Source of the DNA: Massospora cicadina
Taxonomy: Eukaryota > Entomophthoromycota > Entomophthoromycetes > Entomophthorales > Entomophthoraceae
DNA: 64,000 nt
Assembly (NCBI GenBank): GCA_022478985.1
Contig: JAKSZP010012117.1
Location: 1-64,000 of the forward strand
Reading direction: 5' to 3'
Shown here: positions 21,286 through 32,544 of the stretch, piece by piece
Layout of the letters: every line of letters starts with the position of its first letter
Position numbering within the stretch: the stretch's first letter is position 1
Notes under the pieces: model-generated
The model's input: only the letters and a program-made list of their open reading frames with translations
What the model was told of the DNA's origin: nothing
Databases searched by the model: none
Position numbers and translations under genes: made by a program

Positions 21286-21892
21286 TCATGGGTAGCGTCC
21301 AACTTATTGGGAGGAATTGCATAGCCATCTTTAAGGATGAGGTTCCCAAAAAAGGTAACTTCTTCCTTATAGAACTCACATTTGGAAGTCTTAAAAGAAC
21401 ATTTCTGCTTTGGTAAAGCAGCCACGACCACTTCCAGGTCAATAGCATGTTGTTCAGGAGTTGGGTAGTGAACTAGAATGTTGTCAATATATGCGACCAT
21501 GCAAGTAAACCAGAGGTCACCCAGTACACTGTCAATCATTTGTTGAAACATAGTGGGGGCATTCTTCAGCCCAAAGGGCATTACATGGAAATGAAAAATA
21601 CCTCGCTTTGTCCAGATTGCTATTAACCATTCTTGCCCTTCCATTACCCAAATCTTTTTGAAGGCGTTGACGAGATTCATTTTGGAGAACACACGAGATT
21701 TGGCGATTGCTTAGCTGATCATCTGCTCCAGAGGCAGGGGGTAAGGATCATGAACCGTAACTTTATTTGAATGTCTGTAATCCATGCAGGGATGAAGGGA
21801 ACCATTGGCTTTTTAGAAAAGATGATTGGAGATGTGACTGGCGATGTCTCCTTAAACAACCACCCTTTTTTAGCATATTGTCCAACTAAGTG
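21225..21892 (-). pseudogene. Chr-2 reverse transcriptase
   Basis: VFSKMNLVNAFKKIWVMEGQ (first catalytic Asp changed to Asn in MNL), GIFHFHVMPFGLKNAPTMFQ, then the catalytic box as YIDN at 21491-21480, where YIDD or YVDD is expected. FKTSKCEFYKEEVTFFG follows. Both changes are Asp to Asn (G to A on the coding strand), so the enzyme is inactive. Confidence 0.9.
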
Positions 21893-22450
21893 CTAAGCGC
21901 AACCTCCTCGACCACTGTATGGGGATACAACGGACAGTAGATATTCACCAACTGCACTGTCATACGAAAATCCCAGGTCGAATTTAGTATGAAGAAGCAG
22001 ACAATCCACCTTTTTGGAATTGAATATACTTTGATAGCGCATTAAAATTTTGGGAAAATCAGACAGAAGGCCCACAGGAGAGACAAGGGAATTAGTAGAA
22101 CTGCAATTTTGAGTTTTCTTAAGAGTGTCAACTAAGGTAAATTCACCCTCCAGTTGATCATTAATGAATGACAGCATGTTAGATTCCTGCTGGATCTTGA
22201 CATGTTGTTGGCGCCACCATCCCACCCCTAAGACCACTGGAAACACCAAGTTTGGCATAGCGGAAAACTGATCGCAGAAGCTAAACTGGTGTACCTAAAA
22301 AAGGTACTGGTCAACGGACAATATATGATGTCTGGGAGGCTGAACAAGCCACCATCGCTGATGGACCCACGTCCATGTCCATTTCTAATTGTTAGCTAAC
22401 TTTATGATCATGAAATTAACCGTGGCTCTGGTGTCCACAAGGGCCTCAAA
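21893..22450 (-). pseudogene. Chr-2 aspartic protease
   Basis: HVSFEALVDTRATVNFMII at about 22460-22400 contains the protease active site with DTGA changed to DTRA (Gly to Arg). VFPVVLGVGWWRQQHVKI (22240-22190) is the conserved V-L-G-x-x-W segment of chromovirus proteases. The linker to RT runs to 21893. Confidence 0.82.
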
Positions 22451-23524
22451 GGAGACATGGTGAGATCTGATACTGATCTTCATAGGTAATAAGAAATAAG
22501 CGAAGTTTTGTTCATTGGAAGATTAGGGGCGTTTCTGTTACAACTGAAGAAATGACAGGCAAATTGGAGGGAGGGTTGAGGGGCTTTTTCTGGATAAAGT
22601 TAGAAGAACGAGGGCTTGAGAACCAGCTTCCTCCATCTGCGCTTTTACTGATTCATTTATAGGTGAACCAGGATCAGCCAATTCTGAATCAGGAGTGGTT
22701 ATGAGCTCAGAAGCCAAAACTATCTCTGGTTTTATGGTAGAAACAGCATTCGTTTCATTGTTGGGTAATCCTATCATAGAATTTCCCCCTTAACAGCGGG
22801 AAGTATGGTGAGGGAAGGCATTGAAAGTAAATGCAGCAGTACATATATGATCTACCATTCCTTTCGAGTTGGACCAAACCTCATGGTGAGCAGAAACCAA
22901 ATTACAATCTTGATCTAAAGATTGCCTGAAGCATATCATTAAAGAGTTCTAGTGTGGGAGCCTGTTCACAGAAGGTAGAAATAAAAGAAGCTAAGCTAGG
23001 GACTTCAGTCATAGTAGAGAGCAAACTAGATAAGTGGTCTGAGCGTGACACCGGGGGTTTAAAGGTGGCCAATATGATAGAAATCAGCAAAGTGGGATCT
23101 CCCGCTTGTGAGGAAGAGCGCATAAGACCTCAAACCCATTAACGGGCATCCCCTTCCACAGCGTCCAATAATGTGACCCCCTGTTGGGCATGAGATAATG
23201 CAACGGCGTTTTTAAGGGCAATCGCCAAATGTATTTGCACCTCAGCGAGGGCGTTGAGAACCTGATTTACAATCTCTAGGGGAAGGAACATGTGAACTTT
23301 TTTCCAGGATATTAAGAGGGGTAGAGGTAGTAATCCAAGAGGCTCTGTCGGCCTGAAGAAATTTCTCTAAGGTAGATCAGATACTACCACAAAATTGGCA
23401 AGTGACCAAATGAATAACAAAAAGCAGACTACTTATTGCACCTTCATTTGGTATAGGGTAACTACTGCAACGCTCACCTTGAAGAGCAGGGCGGAAGTGG
23501 CTGGAAACAATGGTTGGTAGATTA
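22451..23524 (-). pseudogene. Chr-2 gag
   Basis: Broken frames (23123-22902, 22777-22538 and others) follow the 5' LTR. SVPSLASFISTFCEQAPTLE and FNDMLQAIFRS fit a short helical gag like that of Chr-3. CQFCGSI near 23390 parallels CQFCEQHSD in Chr-3, perhaps half of a knuckle. Assignment is by position and by similarity to Chr-3. Confidence 0.6.
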
Positions 23525-24954
23525 TAGCATGAAAATGTCAGAAGAAGTTTAGACTGGCCCGCCATTTGGGATGCGTAAGCACCCTAAAAGCAAGCCAGAA
23601 TGCCATAGGCATGCCACACATATGACGTTGTATGGAGCTGGGCATTGGGAAACAATAAACCGTTGGTTTAGGGCAATAGTGAACAGCAGCCCAAGAATGA
23701 GCCAAATAGAGACAGCCCCAGAAACTGATGGTCTTGATGCAGGGTGGTAACACGGGTATAGTTTCTACAAGGTCATCAGTGGGTGGGTTTAATTCAACTG
23801 AGGAGACAAGGGGGCGAATCCTTTCTTGGAGATGGTGGATGTAAGGCCACAAGATCCCACAATTGTTGGCGGATGTTTGTGATAATAAAGTTGAATTGCC
23901 AGAAGTATCTAGCTCTCTGAATCCATTTGACGATGGTAGGGACCATAATAACCATCAGTACTGGTAAAGCCCATCCAGTATAAAAACCGAAAGGCCACCA
24001 GAGAAAAGCCATCAGGAATGTGGCCAAAAGGATATCACTAAAATCAAAGTTTATAGTTTTTAGAGGCAAAGTTTTATTGTAAAGGAAAGTGAAGAAAATT
24101 GACCAACAATTTTCTCAGGGTGATGCAACTGATTAAATAGTGGTCAATTGATGCGGGAACAAGCAGGGATTGAGACCCTCAATTTCGACCTAACTGGTAA
24201 ATTATTTGGGAATGGGGGAAGATAAGCTCACTGGGAACTGACATTGAAGAATTTGGTGGCAGGCTGAGTCACTGTCAGTTCAACCTCGAACACCCAAACC
24301 AAGGCTTAACTGCATTTCCAACAGTTGGCACAACGGTATCTGGCCCAACAAGCAGCGGGAGTCCCCCAGGGCCACCCCACATAGGGGCAGTCCCAATTGA
24401 TTGGTAATGGGTTCAGGATGCCCAACCTGCCCATGCCCAGTCGCTGGGCCATTCATTCAGTCAAAAGCGGTCATCAGCCGCAACGCCCAATTTGCCAGAA
24501 GGGAGCTTCAAACTATCATCAATGGTGTCCGATGTTACTACCTTCACGTTAGGGATGATCCCTGATGATTTTGAGAGGGGGTTAATTTTGACAATTGCAG
24601 TGTTGACCAAATCAAAACTGTCAGTGATTCTGGCTGTTGAGTCAATCTTCATCCCTTTTTAAACTATGTGGATTCCTATCATCGGGCCTGTTTCTACTTG
24701 TTTTCAGACCAATTGACTTAATTTTGGCGATCTCAGTGCAAATTTCCTTGATCAGACTTACTAGTTCTGCTGAGGTGAGTGTGGGCACCGGGGGAGGGAT
24801 CTGAAGAGGGAGGGCTGTTACCCAGCGCTCGTCTACCATGTGGGTGAGGTCGCCCTGGGTAATGAGGGGTACAGCCATCCTCTTTGGAGCCTTCTTACTT
24901 GGAAACGGGAAGAGGGTCTGATCAACACACAGGGGACAAAACCTGGGACTTACA
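23525..24954 (-). repeat. Chr-2 5' LTR (right copy)
   Basis: 1,430 bp, pair of 11667-13095; outer flank is TSD CTAGG. After the LTR end the minus strand reads TAATCTACCAACC, which is not a TGG-type PBS, unlike the Ty3-A to D group. Confidence 0.9.
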
Positions 24955-24966
24955 CTAGGGGGGTGA

Positions 24967-25752
24967 TGTGATGGTTGAAGTTTTCCTTCAACATCACATT
25001 ACCCTGATCTTTGATAAGATAGGGCAAGCTGATGTGGGTGGAGCAGGAGTGAGAGATTGTTGGTTCTGGCTAGGCCTAGGATGGTTTCAAGACTGAGGCA
25101 GGTCAAAGGTTGGGACTTGCATCAGGGCTGAAATTAAACAAGGCTATGGTGAAATGGGTGAATTTAAGGGTTTGATCTTGATTTAAGTTAAAATTACTGA
25201 GTCATGCGTATGGTGGTTCATCCATCAGTGAGTTCTATTGATCCTAGTACAATGTGAGTTGGGTTGCTGAATGTTTCAAAGGGAAGATTGTCAGGAATGA
25301 TGGAGGAGTCTGAGCGATTCTTGCAGCAGAGGGCTATAAGTAAAGGGGCCTGGTAACTAGAGGTTCTTTAGTTCCAGTTCCTATTGATTTGCCTAATATA
25401 CACAATAACTCAGCTAGTTTATAGCCTTTATTTATCTTATCTTTTAAGAAGTACAGGGTTCACATCGTTATATTTAAACTAACAGTGGCCATGTTTGGCA
25501 TTAACAAGAAAGAGGTCGGCTTTGAGAGTGAGTTTGGGAGGCTATTCCCTCCCTTTACACCTTGTCTTGGAGTCAAGCCATGTTGCTTCTAGTAAGCATA
25601 CTTGCGACTGTCCTCCAAGAGGTGTTCATCCACAGCACCTGTAGCACTTAAAAGAAGAATGATCTCAGGAACCCTGTCCGCCCTTTGGTCTTTGACTTGG
25701 GTCCTGCTTCTTAGTTCTTTCACGGCTCATTGGAATGAGTAAGTGTGTTATA
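24967..25752 (+). repeat. Chr-1 3' LTR
   Basis: 786 bp, pair of the Chr-1 5' LTR, preceded by the PPT GGGGGGTGA. It ends GTGTTATA, then AATCA of the weakened TSD and Ty3-A gag. Confidence 0.88.
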
Positions 25753-25757
25753 AATCA

Positions 25758-26720
25758 CCTCCTTGAAACAGAAAAGTGACTGATTTAATCAAGAAGATAT
25801 TATTTCAGAAGACTGTATATGAAGCGGACAGAGAATGCTTCTTCTGGATTTATATGACATGGTGCAAATGTTGAAGCAATAGAAGAACTCAAAAATCGTA
25901 ATTTTGATTGTTCTCAAATGGAAGCAAATGAGGCCAATAGTGTTATGCATGAAATCCAGTTGGGAAAACACCATCCTGAGAAGTATACCTAATCTTTTGC
26001 TGCTATTTTGGAGATGACTCCCAAAAAACTTCATTGTTAATCAGGTTGCCTAGAAGGAATCCCCTACCAATAGAAAAACAGAGAAATTTTGGAATAAGCT
26101 TAAATTACCCACACTTCACCAGGATAGCGCTCCAGTGCTTTTCCGCATTTTTTGATGATGATGTTAGAGATGGCGACCAACAGAAGGCCGTAATTGTCAT
26201 GAACTGCCTAGACACTAATCTTCATATCTGGTGTTGCCTCATCTTGTTGGATATAGTTTAAATGTACAACGACGTCAAGGAGGCCACAATGCTACAGTTT
26301 GGTAGTCCTATAAATATGTCCAACCGTAAACAGGAGTTTATGAGTGTTCAGTTTAGATAAGATGAAACACTAGCAGCTTACACTGATCAATTTTACCAGA
26401 AATTCCAAATCCTGGATGGTGTGAAAGTATTGTCAGATTTTAATGCGCACATAGCCATGCAATCGGCGCTTTGGCCCCACAGAGACTTGCATTGTACTAT
26501 GGCTCCTATGCTTGTAACCCAGATGTCCCCATCGCATATGGTGGATCATATTATTTATTAGGAGCAACATTTGAAGAACCCAAATGAAACTTTTTAAGTT
26601 AACTAAACCAAATCTCAGGATACAGTGAAATTCACTGAACCTAATAAAGAACAATATAATTGAGTTGTAATGGAAAATAAACTAAGGAGCAAAAATTAGT
26701 TCATAAGAATAAAATTACTG
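25758..26720 (+). pseudogene. Ty3-A gag (capsid)
   Basis: Stop-ridden reading of a Retrotrans_gag domain: VYNDVKEATMLQFGSPINMS (26260s), RKQEFMSVQFR then DETLAAYTDQFYQKFQILDG (26330-26420), the block usually read as E.+..Y...F..+........ Upstream frames show AIEELKNRNFDCSQMEANEA (25870s). Continues the N-terminal fragment at 3009. Confidence 0.75.
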
Positions 26721-26724
26721 CCAT

Positions 26725-26790
26725 TAATGTGGAAAAACTGGACATTTTGCCGCTCAATTTTGGAGCAAGAAGCCTAAGGTAAAAGTAAAT
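26725..26790 (+). pseudogene. Ty3-A nucleocapsid zinc knuckle
   Basis: CH*CGKTGHFAAQF, a CX2CX4HX4C knuckle with the second position a stop and the last Cys lost. Position after capsid and before protease is as expected. Confidence 0.75.
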
Positions 26791-27759
26791 TTGGTTCAGG
26801 CTAAAGAGAAGGAAACTGGTCAAGAGTCAGAATAAAGACCAGCAATCTAGATAAGGATTAATCTAGCACTGCTATCAAACCTGTTCCCCTGACATAATTG
26901 AAGATGATATTGATATCTCCAAATTACTTGTAGAGCAAGTCACACCTTATCCGCTCTATCAGTCAATAAATTTGGATGTAAATATGATTACCTGAGAAAA
27001 AACAAATGGGATAAATAAAAATCATGAAAGAAGTTGCTCAGCTTTAAGCTTGTCAGCTGGCGGAAAAGATCAGATCCTCCAAAAGCGCAGAATAATTACT
27101 TAAATTAAAACTTGATGAGGCGAACATTTCTCTCCAATCAGCGCAATCAAGAAATCTTTTCCTGATTTATCCACGCAATTAATTCATACTTCTGATTTGT
27201 CAAATTATGCCATGATATATTTTTTAAACATCCTTATTACAATACTCTGCATATACATACGCTGATATTATAGTCAATCAAGTAAGTTATGGGTGAAAAT
27301 TTACAGAGGAGCACCTATAAATATCGGTATAACCAAATTAGTAAATTATAAAGATTTCACCATATTTAGGACACCTGAAAGAGTGTGGAACTACAAGAAT
27401 GGATACCAAAAAAACCTGTGAAGCATATAGTGCATCACTGCTTCAGTTCAGATTGCTTGTGGTATATGCTCTTGCCATAGTGTTGCAAATCAAAATTAAT
27501 TACATACTCTTTAGGACAAAAATTTTAGAAAGTTGGTGTTTTGTGATTTTGAGGTGAATACTCTGACAATTTTGGGGCAAACCCTGCACTTGGTATATTA
27601 GCAGAAATGAGAAACTCCATTAAAAAAAAATAATTTTTAAAATTAATTTACATCGATGGCATCATTCACATTCAATATAAGTTGGTTGGATGAAAAAGTA
27701 GGGAAATTCTGAAGGTGATACTTAAAAACTTGGGATACCATTGAAAATGAAAATGATTA
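26791..27759 (+). pseudogene. Ty3-A protease region, highly decayed
   Basis: By position between the knuckle and the dUTPase-like block this should encode the protease. I could not find a convincing DTG motif: all frames carry many stops and AT-rich indels. It is listed to account for the stretch. Confidence 0.4.
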
Positions 27760-27990
27760 AGGCATATCATTTAAAAATCAGTAATAGTTAATACAGGGTT
27801 AACGCTTGAGATCCAGGAACTATTGTATGGAGAAGTCTTCAGCCCATGGAATAAATTGAGAATAAAGCCATGAGTAAGCTGGGTATTATAATTCTAGGAA
27901 TGGCGAAATAAGAGTGCTTCTGGCAAATTTGAACATAAAACTGATGAAAATAGAAAAAAATCAAGTCATTGCATTAGTTCATTATATCTG
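27760..27990 (+). pseudogene. Ty3-A dUTPase-like domain
   Basis: Frame 27781 reads VIVNTGLTLEI then LLYGEVFSPWNKLRIKP; after a one-base shift the frame at 27878 reads AGYYNSRNGEIRVLLANLN then KIEKNQVIALVHYI. This follows the trimeric dUTPase order: V.TG...+IP.G..G.+.P, G.ID...GEI.V.+.N, and the motif 4 strand ...+..I.QL+. Of the four copies the NGEIRVLLANLN block here is the closest to classical dUTPase. It lies upstream of DLGCT (28180), the usual start of RT. It is broken and inactive. Confidence 0.7.
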
Positions 27991-28694
27991 ATGACTAATA
28001 AGAGAATTCCATGACTTTGGAATGATAACCAAAATTTGGATTACTTGCAGATGCTGCTGAAAGCATCAATGTATTGGTCAATAGTGAGCAATTGGCTGAT
28101 TTATTAGAGTGACAGTAAGAAAAGTGCTATAATTATTTGAAAAATTTAGGTGATATTTGCCCAGGATGACCACGACCTTGGATGCACTAAAAAGTAATCC
28201 ATAAGGTCAGTACTGGGAAATATCCACAATAAGAATGTGACTTGACCTCTGTAAAAGGTTGGTGAATCAGTAGGCAGCAAAGAGTAAGGCTTGTTGAGCA
28301 TGGTCTCCTCGTTCAGTCACCAAGTCCATGGCAAGTCTTATCTTTAATGTTAATAAAAAGGACAGATAAAATCGTGTGGTGATCAATTATCACCAGTTAA
28401 ATAAAATCAAAAAAGGATTTCTATCTGCTGCTGAGGATTGACGACGTTATTGACCACCTAAGGGAAGCCAAGTATTTTTTGATGATGGACTTGATCTTAA
28501 GATATTGGCAGATAGACATACCAACGGATGATCAAGTGAGATATGTGATAATTACCGCACAGTATTATACCAGCTGATGTTATGTCCCAGGGATTGTGAA
28601 ACGCGCCAGCATATTTCCAGAGGGCAATGGACTCTATCCTGACTGATTTAACATTATCTTGTGTGTTAGTATACTTGGACAATAACACCATATT
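27991..28694 (+). pseudogene. Ty3-A reverse transcriptase, first part
   Basis: DLGCT at 28180, then SPWQVLSLMLIKR-type fingers (28330s), VINYHQLNKI, FFDDGLDLKILADR / LDLRYWQIDIP (first catalytic Asp), and YLDN at 28672-28683, where YLDD is expected. LINE-b is inserted at this box: its TSD ACAATAACACCATATT (28679-28694) covers the last two codons of YLDN and those for NTI. Confidence 0.85.
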
Positions 28695-28845
28695 TTTTCA
28701 AATTTTATTGTGAGGAAAGCTGACCTGGGGATGGACACTTCCAATAAGACACTATATAAATTCAAACACATATAAGAGGAGGGCACCCCAGAGAAGCTAA
28801 TGCTGTCTCCTATTGCCAGCGGGAACGCCAATACTGGGAGGGGGA

Positions 28846-30200
28846 TCACGTGTATAGGGGTAGGTAACCACTATTAGGCACTAGTGTAGGAAGGGGTCTG
28901 AAGTGATAAACCAAACTGGGAACCAGGACGAGACCAACTGGTGGCAATGCTGAGGGAGGTATCCAAACATCCACGCTTGAAAGTGGTCCACTAAGTGCGA
29001 CTGGAACTGGTGGACAGCTTCTTGGAGGGTGGAGGTGAAGCCTGAGATGGCATCCAAGACAATTGTGTGGATAGTCCACATGGCAATTGTGACCACCAAG
29101 GCACGAAGGGAGGGTGGGGGAGGGGAGGCCATTGATAAAGCAAACATGGCCCTAGACAGACTGAAGGGCTGTGCCTGATCCTGGCAAAGTAGATGTTGTA
29201 CCTCACGCCATATCACTTTAGATGGAGAGCACTTTTCCAGGCGGTGAAACAGCGTTCCATACTGGCCACACATGACATGGGATGAGTGCAAAGCGTTAGA
29301 GCGTTTGGCAATATGGTACATTCATCTCAAGCAGTGCCAAACATGGGAGCGGATATGAGGCTGCAGAAGAGGGTGATGGGCGTACTTCCAAATGGCTTTC
29401 TGCATATCAGGGATAGGAGATGTCTATCATGTCCAGGTAGTCCACCCTGGACAAGGTATGGGGCCTCGTTGGTATCACTCCATTAAGAATGGGTAGTCCC
29501 TGTACCTCCAGGGTGAACCGAGGAGAGGGGCGCCCCCTCTGGGCTGTGTGCCCACAAATACAAATCCTCCACTCAGCGCTCCACATGGAGAGGAGGATCC
29601 GTTTAAAGCGGGGTGTTGTCCCATGTGGGCCTGATTCCAAAGGATGGGAAGCCATATATTTCAACAGAGAGTGTGGGTGGGATGGGTTGGTGAGACCCAG
29701 GGCGTGGGAGAAGTTGGAGCGGGCTGCGCGGGACCAGTGTTGGGCTGAAACTGTAGTATTGGTAATGGCAGCGATCCAAGTGCCAAGGATTTTGGAAGAA
29801 TGGGCCTCAAAGTTTAGAAGACCCATACCTCCACTATGGCGAGGGCCAAACACGACCTCCAGTCGCACTGGCAGTGGGCGGCCTGACCAAAACCACCCTT
29901 GCAGAAGGGCATACAGTTATTTTAAGAAATTTTGGGGAGAAAGTGATGGCGTGGGCCCCAAACCAAACTTTGGAGAGGAGCATAGAGTTGGCTAGTACAA
30001 CCCTGCTGGTAAGGGAAGAATGACGGGCTCTGAGGGAGGTTATGCATTTTGTCACGTTGTCCAGAATATGGTTTTCCATCACCATCGAGGTGTACCCGCC
30101 TGCCTCCAACCACATCACCAAATGGCGGACCAGTCCAACGGTGGGGCTTGGCACAATTGGGAGCACAAGCGGGGCGGTGTGGGGTGGGAAGGGTAAGCCA
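28846..30200 (-). pseudogene. LINE-b ORF2, C-terminal region and zinc-binding motif
   Basis: Frames 30166-29834, 29868-29407 and 29321-28881 encode MWLEAGGYTSMVMENHILDN, FGPRHSGGMGLLNFEAHSSK, SAEWRICICGHTAQRGRPSP and then VMCGQYGTLFHRLEKC, a CX2CX8HX4C-like zinc motif complete here. LINE-a 461-1821 is the same region. About 150 bp of 3' UTR follows to 28695. Confidence 0.9.
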
Positions 30201-31700
30201 GCGCATGCGCTAACTGATGGGGTGGATCAGAAACAAGGCGCTGGGGCCCAGCGGGCTTGCCACCGACCAAGGAGAATGATTTCAGTTTTGGAGGCGTTGA
30301 GTGCAGCATTACTTACCCTGGAGTAAACCTGGATAAGAGCTTCAAGCGCGCGTGCATCATGATTGTTAGACACCCCAAACACACAGTCATCAGCAAATGC
30401 CAACATTTTGACTGGGGCTTGGCCTTACACATGGACCCCAGTAAGGTGTACATTCACGTTTCAAAGAAGTGGGTCAAGGCTGAAGTTATACAAGAGTGAG
30501 CTAAGAGGGTCCCCTTGGCGAAGGCCCCTTTGAGGGCGGACTACATCCGTGAGAAATCCAGGTCCACGCACAGCCATTGTGATGGATTCCGTTAGCAGCA
30601 TCACCCAATTGATGAAGCAAGGGGGTAGGCGGAATTGGTGTAGGCAGTCCCTGAGGTACTCCCAGTTAACTCTATCATAGGCCTTCTGTTGGTCTAAAAA
30701 TACAAGTGCAACAGAGGCTGTGGACTGACAGGCTTTGGCTACGGTGTGTATGTTGTCCCAAATTGACCTTCTGGGTATGAAACCAAATTGTTCCGGGGAG
30801 ATGAGAGCAGAGGAAACAATCCCTAGATGGTTAGCCATGATTTTAATAAAATTTTAGTATTAGTGTTGGTGAGATAAATGGGGCGCCAGTTGGCCAAGTA
30901 TAGCTTATCCTATTTTAAATATTGTAATGGTGTAGGCCTCTTGCCCGCCTGGTAGGAGGAGCGTTTCCAAAAGGCTCTGGTTAAGAGTGGCAAGCATCAA
31001 TGGGGATAAATTCTTGAAATATTTTTTATAGAACTCATAAGGAATGCCAATGCTGGTCCTGGGCATTTCCTATATGGTGCACCGTGGACGATGGACCAGA
31101 GTTCTTCCTAAGTAATCAAATTCATCAACTCCAGGAAATGGGTAATGGTGCGGATGTTTGCACTATCAAGAAAATTTGCCATTTTGGCCAGCGGAATTGG
31201 TTCAGATCGGTACAATTCAGAGTAATAGTTTTTATCTTGATCGCTACTTTGGCTGACATATCCACTACGGAATTGTCTGGCCTTTGCACCTGTGTGCAGG
31301 ACAAGCTCTGGTGCAGTGCGAAGAATTTTCAAAAAAAGTAAGCAGAGCACATGTCACCAGATGTAATGTGTTTAGCTCTGTATTGAACAAAAACCCAATT
31401 CTTGCGTTGTCTCTCTAGAGCGTTAGGTGGGCGGCTACTTCCACCCAATTGTGACCCCAAGCTGAGCTGTAGCCCGCAGCTGGGACGTTGGACTCCAGGT
31501 GGGCTAACTCTTCCAGAGCGTGCAAAATGACCGCTGAGGCAGATCGTGAGCAGCAGGAGGAAAGGTGGTGAGCCTGGCAGATTGTCTTCGTCTTGAAGGC
31601 AGACCAAGTGGATATTTGATCAGCACAAAATGGTGCAATAAACTCTAGAGCTGCGGTTGCAGATTCCATCCATGGGGAAAATCTCAGCGACACTATTTTG
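30201..31700 (-). pseudogene. LINE-b ORF2, reverse transcriptase
   Basis: PEQFGFIPRRSIWDNIHTVA (RT block 1-2), LVFLDQQKAYDRVNWEYL (first Asp), GLRQGDPLSSLLYNFSL, and FADD at 30397-30386. Upstream frames (31693-31415, 31350-31108) cover the linker from the endonuclease. An in-frame stop after MANHLGI-upstream sequence and one shift after SLDPLL break it. Target-primed reverse transcription is its role. Confidence 0.92.
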
Positions 31701-31717
31701 GCTGGAAAAAGTTTGCA

Positions 31718-32458
31718 TCAACTTGGAGCCTGAGCTGCTGGGTTGGATAAATGAAAGGATATCAAAACCATTATGTGGTCAGAGAAATTGACCTTCGTCA
31801 TGGTGAAATGGGAAATTTGGGTACAAAATTTCAATGGCGCGAGGATAAGGTCGATGTGGGACATGGACCTTAACTGGCTGTTATGGACGTGGGGGCGCGA
31901 CATGTTTTTGAGTAGCAGAGCATGACGCAGAAAAGTATCGACCAACCCTAGGGTGGTCTTGAGAACGCGGAGTTCTACATGACCCTGTGGTGGTGAAGGT
32001 GATAAAGACCAGCGGTCTGTGGATGGTCTCAACCAACAGTTCATGTCGCCAATGATGAAAGGGTCAGGGGGCAACGGAATGGAATTGACTGATGAGAAAA
32101 ATTCCTGACGTTCTTGTGCACAGGTTGTGACATAAATGTTGACGATAGCGTGCACTTTGTTGTCCCACGAAAAAGTGACTATGAGGATGTGGCCGCTAAG
32201 GAAGGATTCAGACAATAAAAATTTAAAATTATTGTTCATTTGAACTAGCACCTCACAGTGCTCAGACCAGAAGGAGAGGGAAGGGAGGAGCATGGTTTTC
32301 CATGTTTCCTCAGAACTGCGCGGACAGTGGGTCTCCTGAATGGCCAGGATATCCACAGGTAAATTTTGTTGTAAAAAACTCAGTTTCCTAGCCCAGGACA
32401 GCGAGGCCTTAAGTCTGGCGATGTTCAACGTCCCTAAAGTAAAGGCTCCCCCCATCAC
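31718..32458 (-). pseudogene. LINE-b ORF2, apurinic-like endonuclease
   Basis: 246-aa open frame with every expected EEP motif in order: TLGTLNIARLK (Asn), AIQETHC (catalytic Glu), IGDMNCW (Asp/Asn), SHIDLILAP, and FSDHIMVLI (catalytic His of SDH). The enzyme nicks the target and primes reverse transcription; the 16-bp TSD is the footprint of such cuts. The start M at 32458 may be the ORF2 start. This domain looks intact; the ORF is broken farther on, so I list it as part of a pseudogene. Confidence 0.93.
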
Positions 32459-32544
32459 ACCTTAGGTGCAAGGGGAAGGGCACCTGAGCCCTTCAGCCTC
32501 CACAATTTCTTCACGGCGCTTGATGGCGCCCAGGGTATGTGATG

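Larger units (their letters stand above)
11667..24954 (-). mobile_element. Chr-2, chromovirus with nested Ty3-B
   Basis: Minus-strand element with LTRs 11667-13095 (1,429 bp) and 23525-24954 (1,430 bp) and the perfect TSD CTAGG (11662-11666, 24955-24959). The LTRs have TG/CA ends, TG decayed to TA at 23525. Removing the insert rejoins the Chr-1 chromodomain end with its PPT. Coding order on the minus strand: gag, PR, RT, RNase H, integrase, [Ty3-B], chromodomain. Confidence 0.93.
3099..25752 (+). mobile_element. Chr-1, chromovirus (Ty3/gypsy) with nested inserts
   Basis: Plus-strand LTR element with LTRs 3099-3409/4171-4637 (778 bp without the insert) and 24967-25752 (786 bp). Its gag, PR, RT, RNase H, integrase and chromodomain lie between. 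It is inserted in Ty3-A gag and itself carries a solo Ty3-D LTR, HAL-a and Chr-2 (which holds Ty3-B). The PPT is GGGGGGTGA just before 24967. All ORFs are broken. The TSD is imperfect (GGTCA/AATCA). Confidence 0.85.

Noticed and set aside
29489..29995. 168-aa plus-strand frame as a gene
   Set aside because: It is the antisense shadow of LINE-b ORF2, whose minus-strand motifs are clear.
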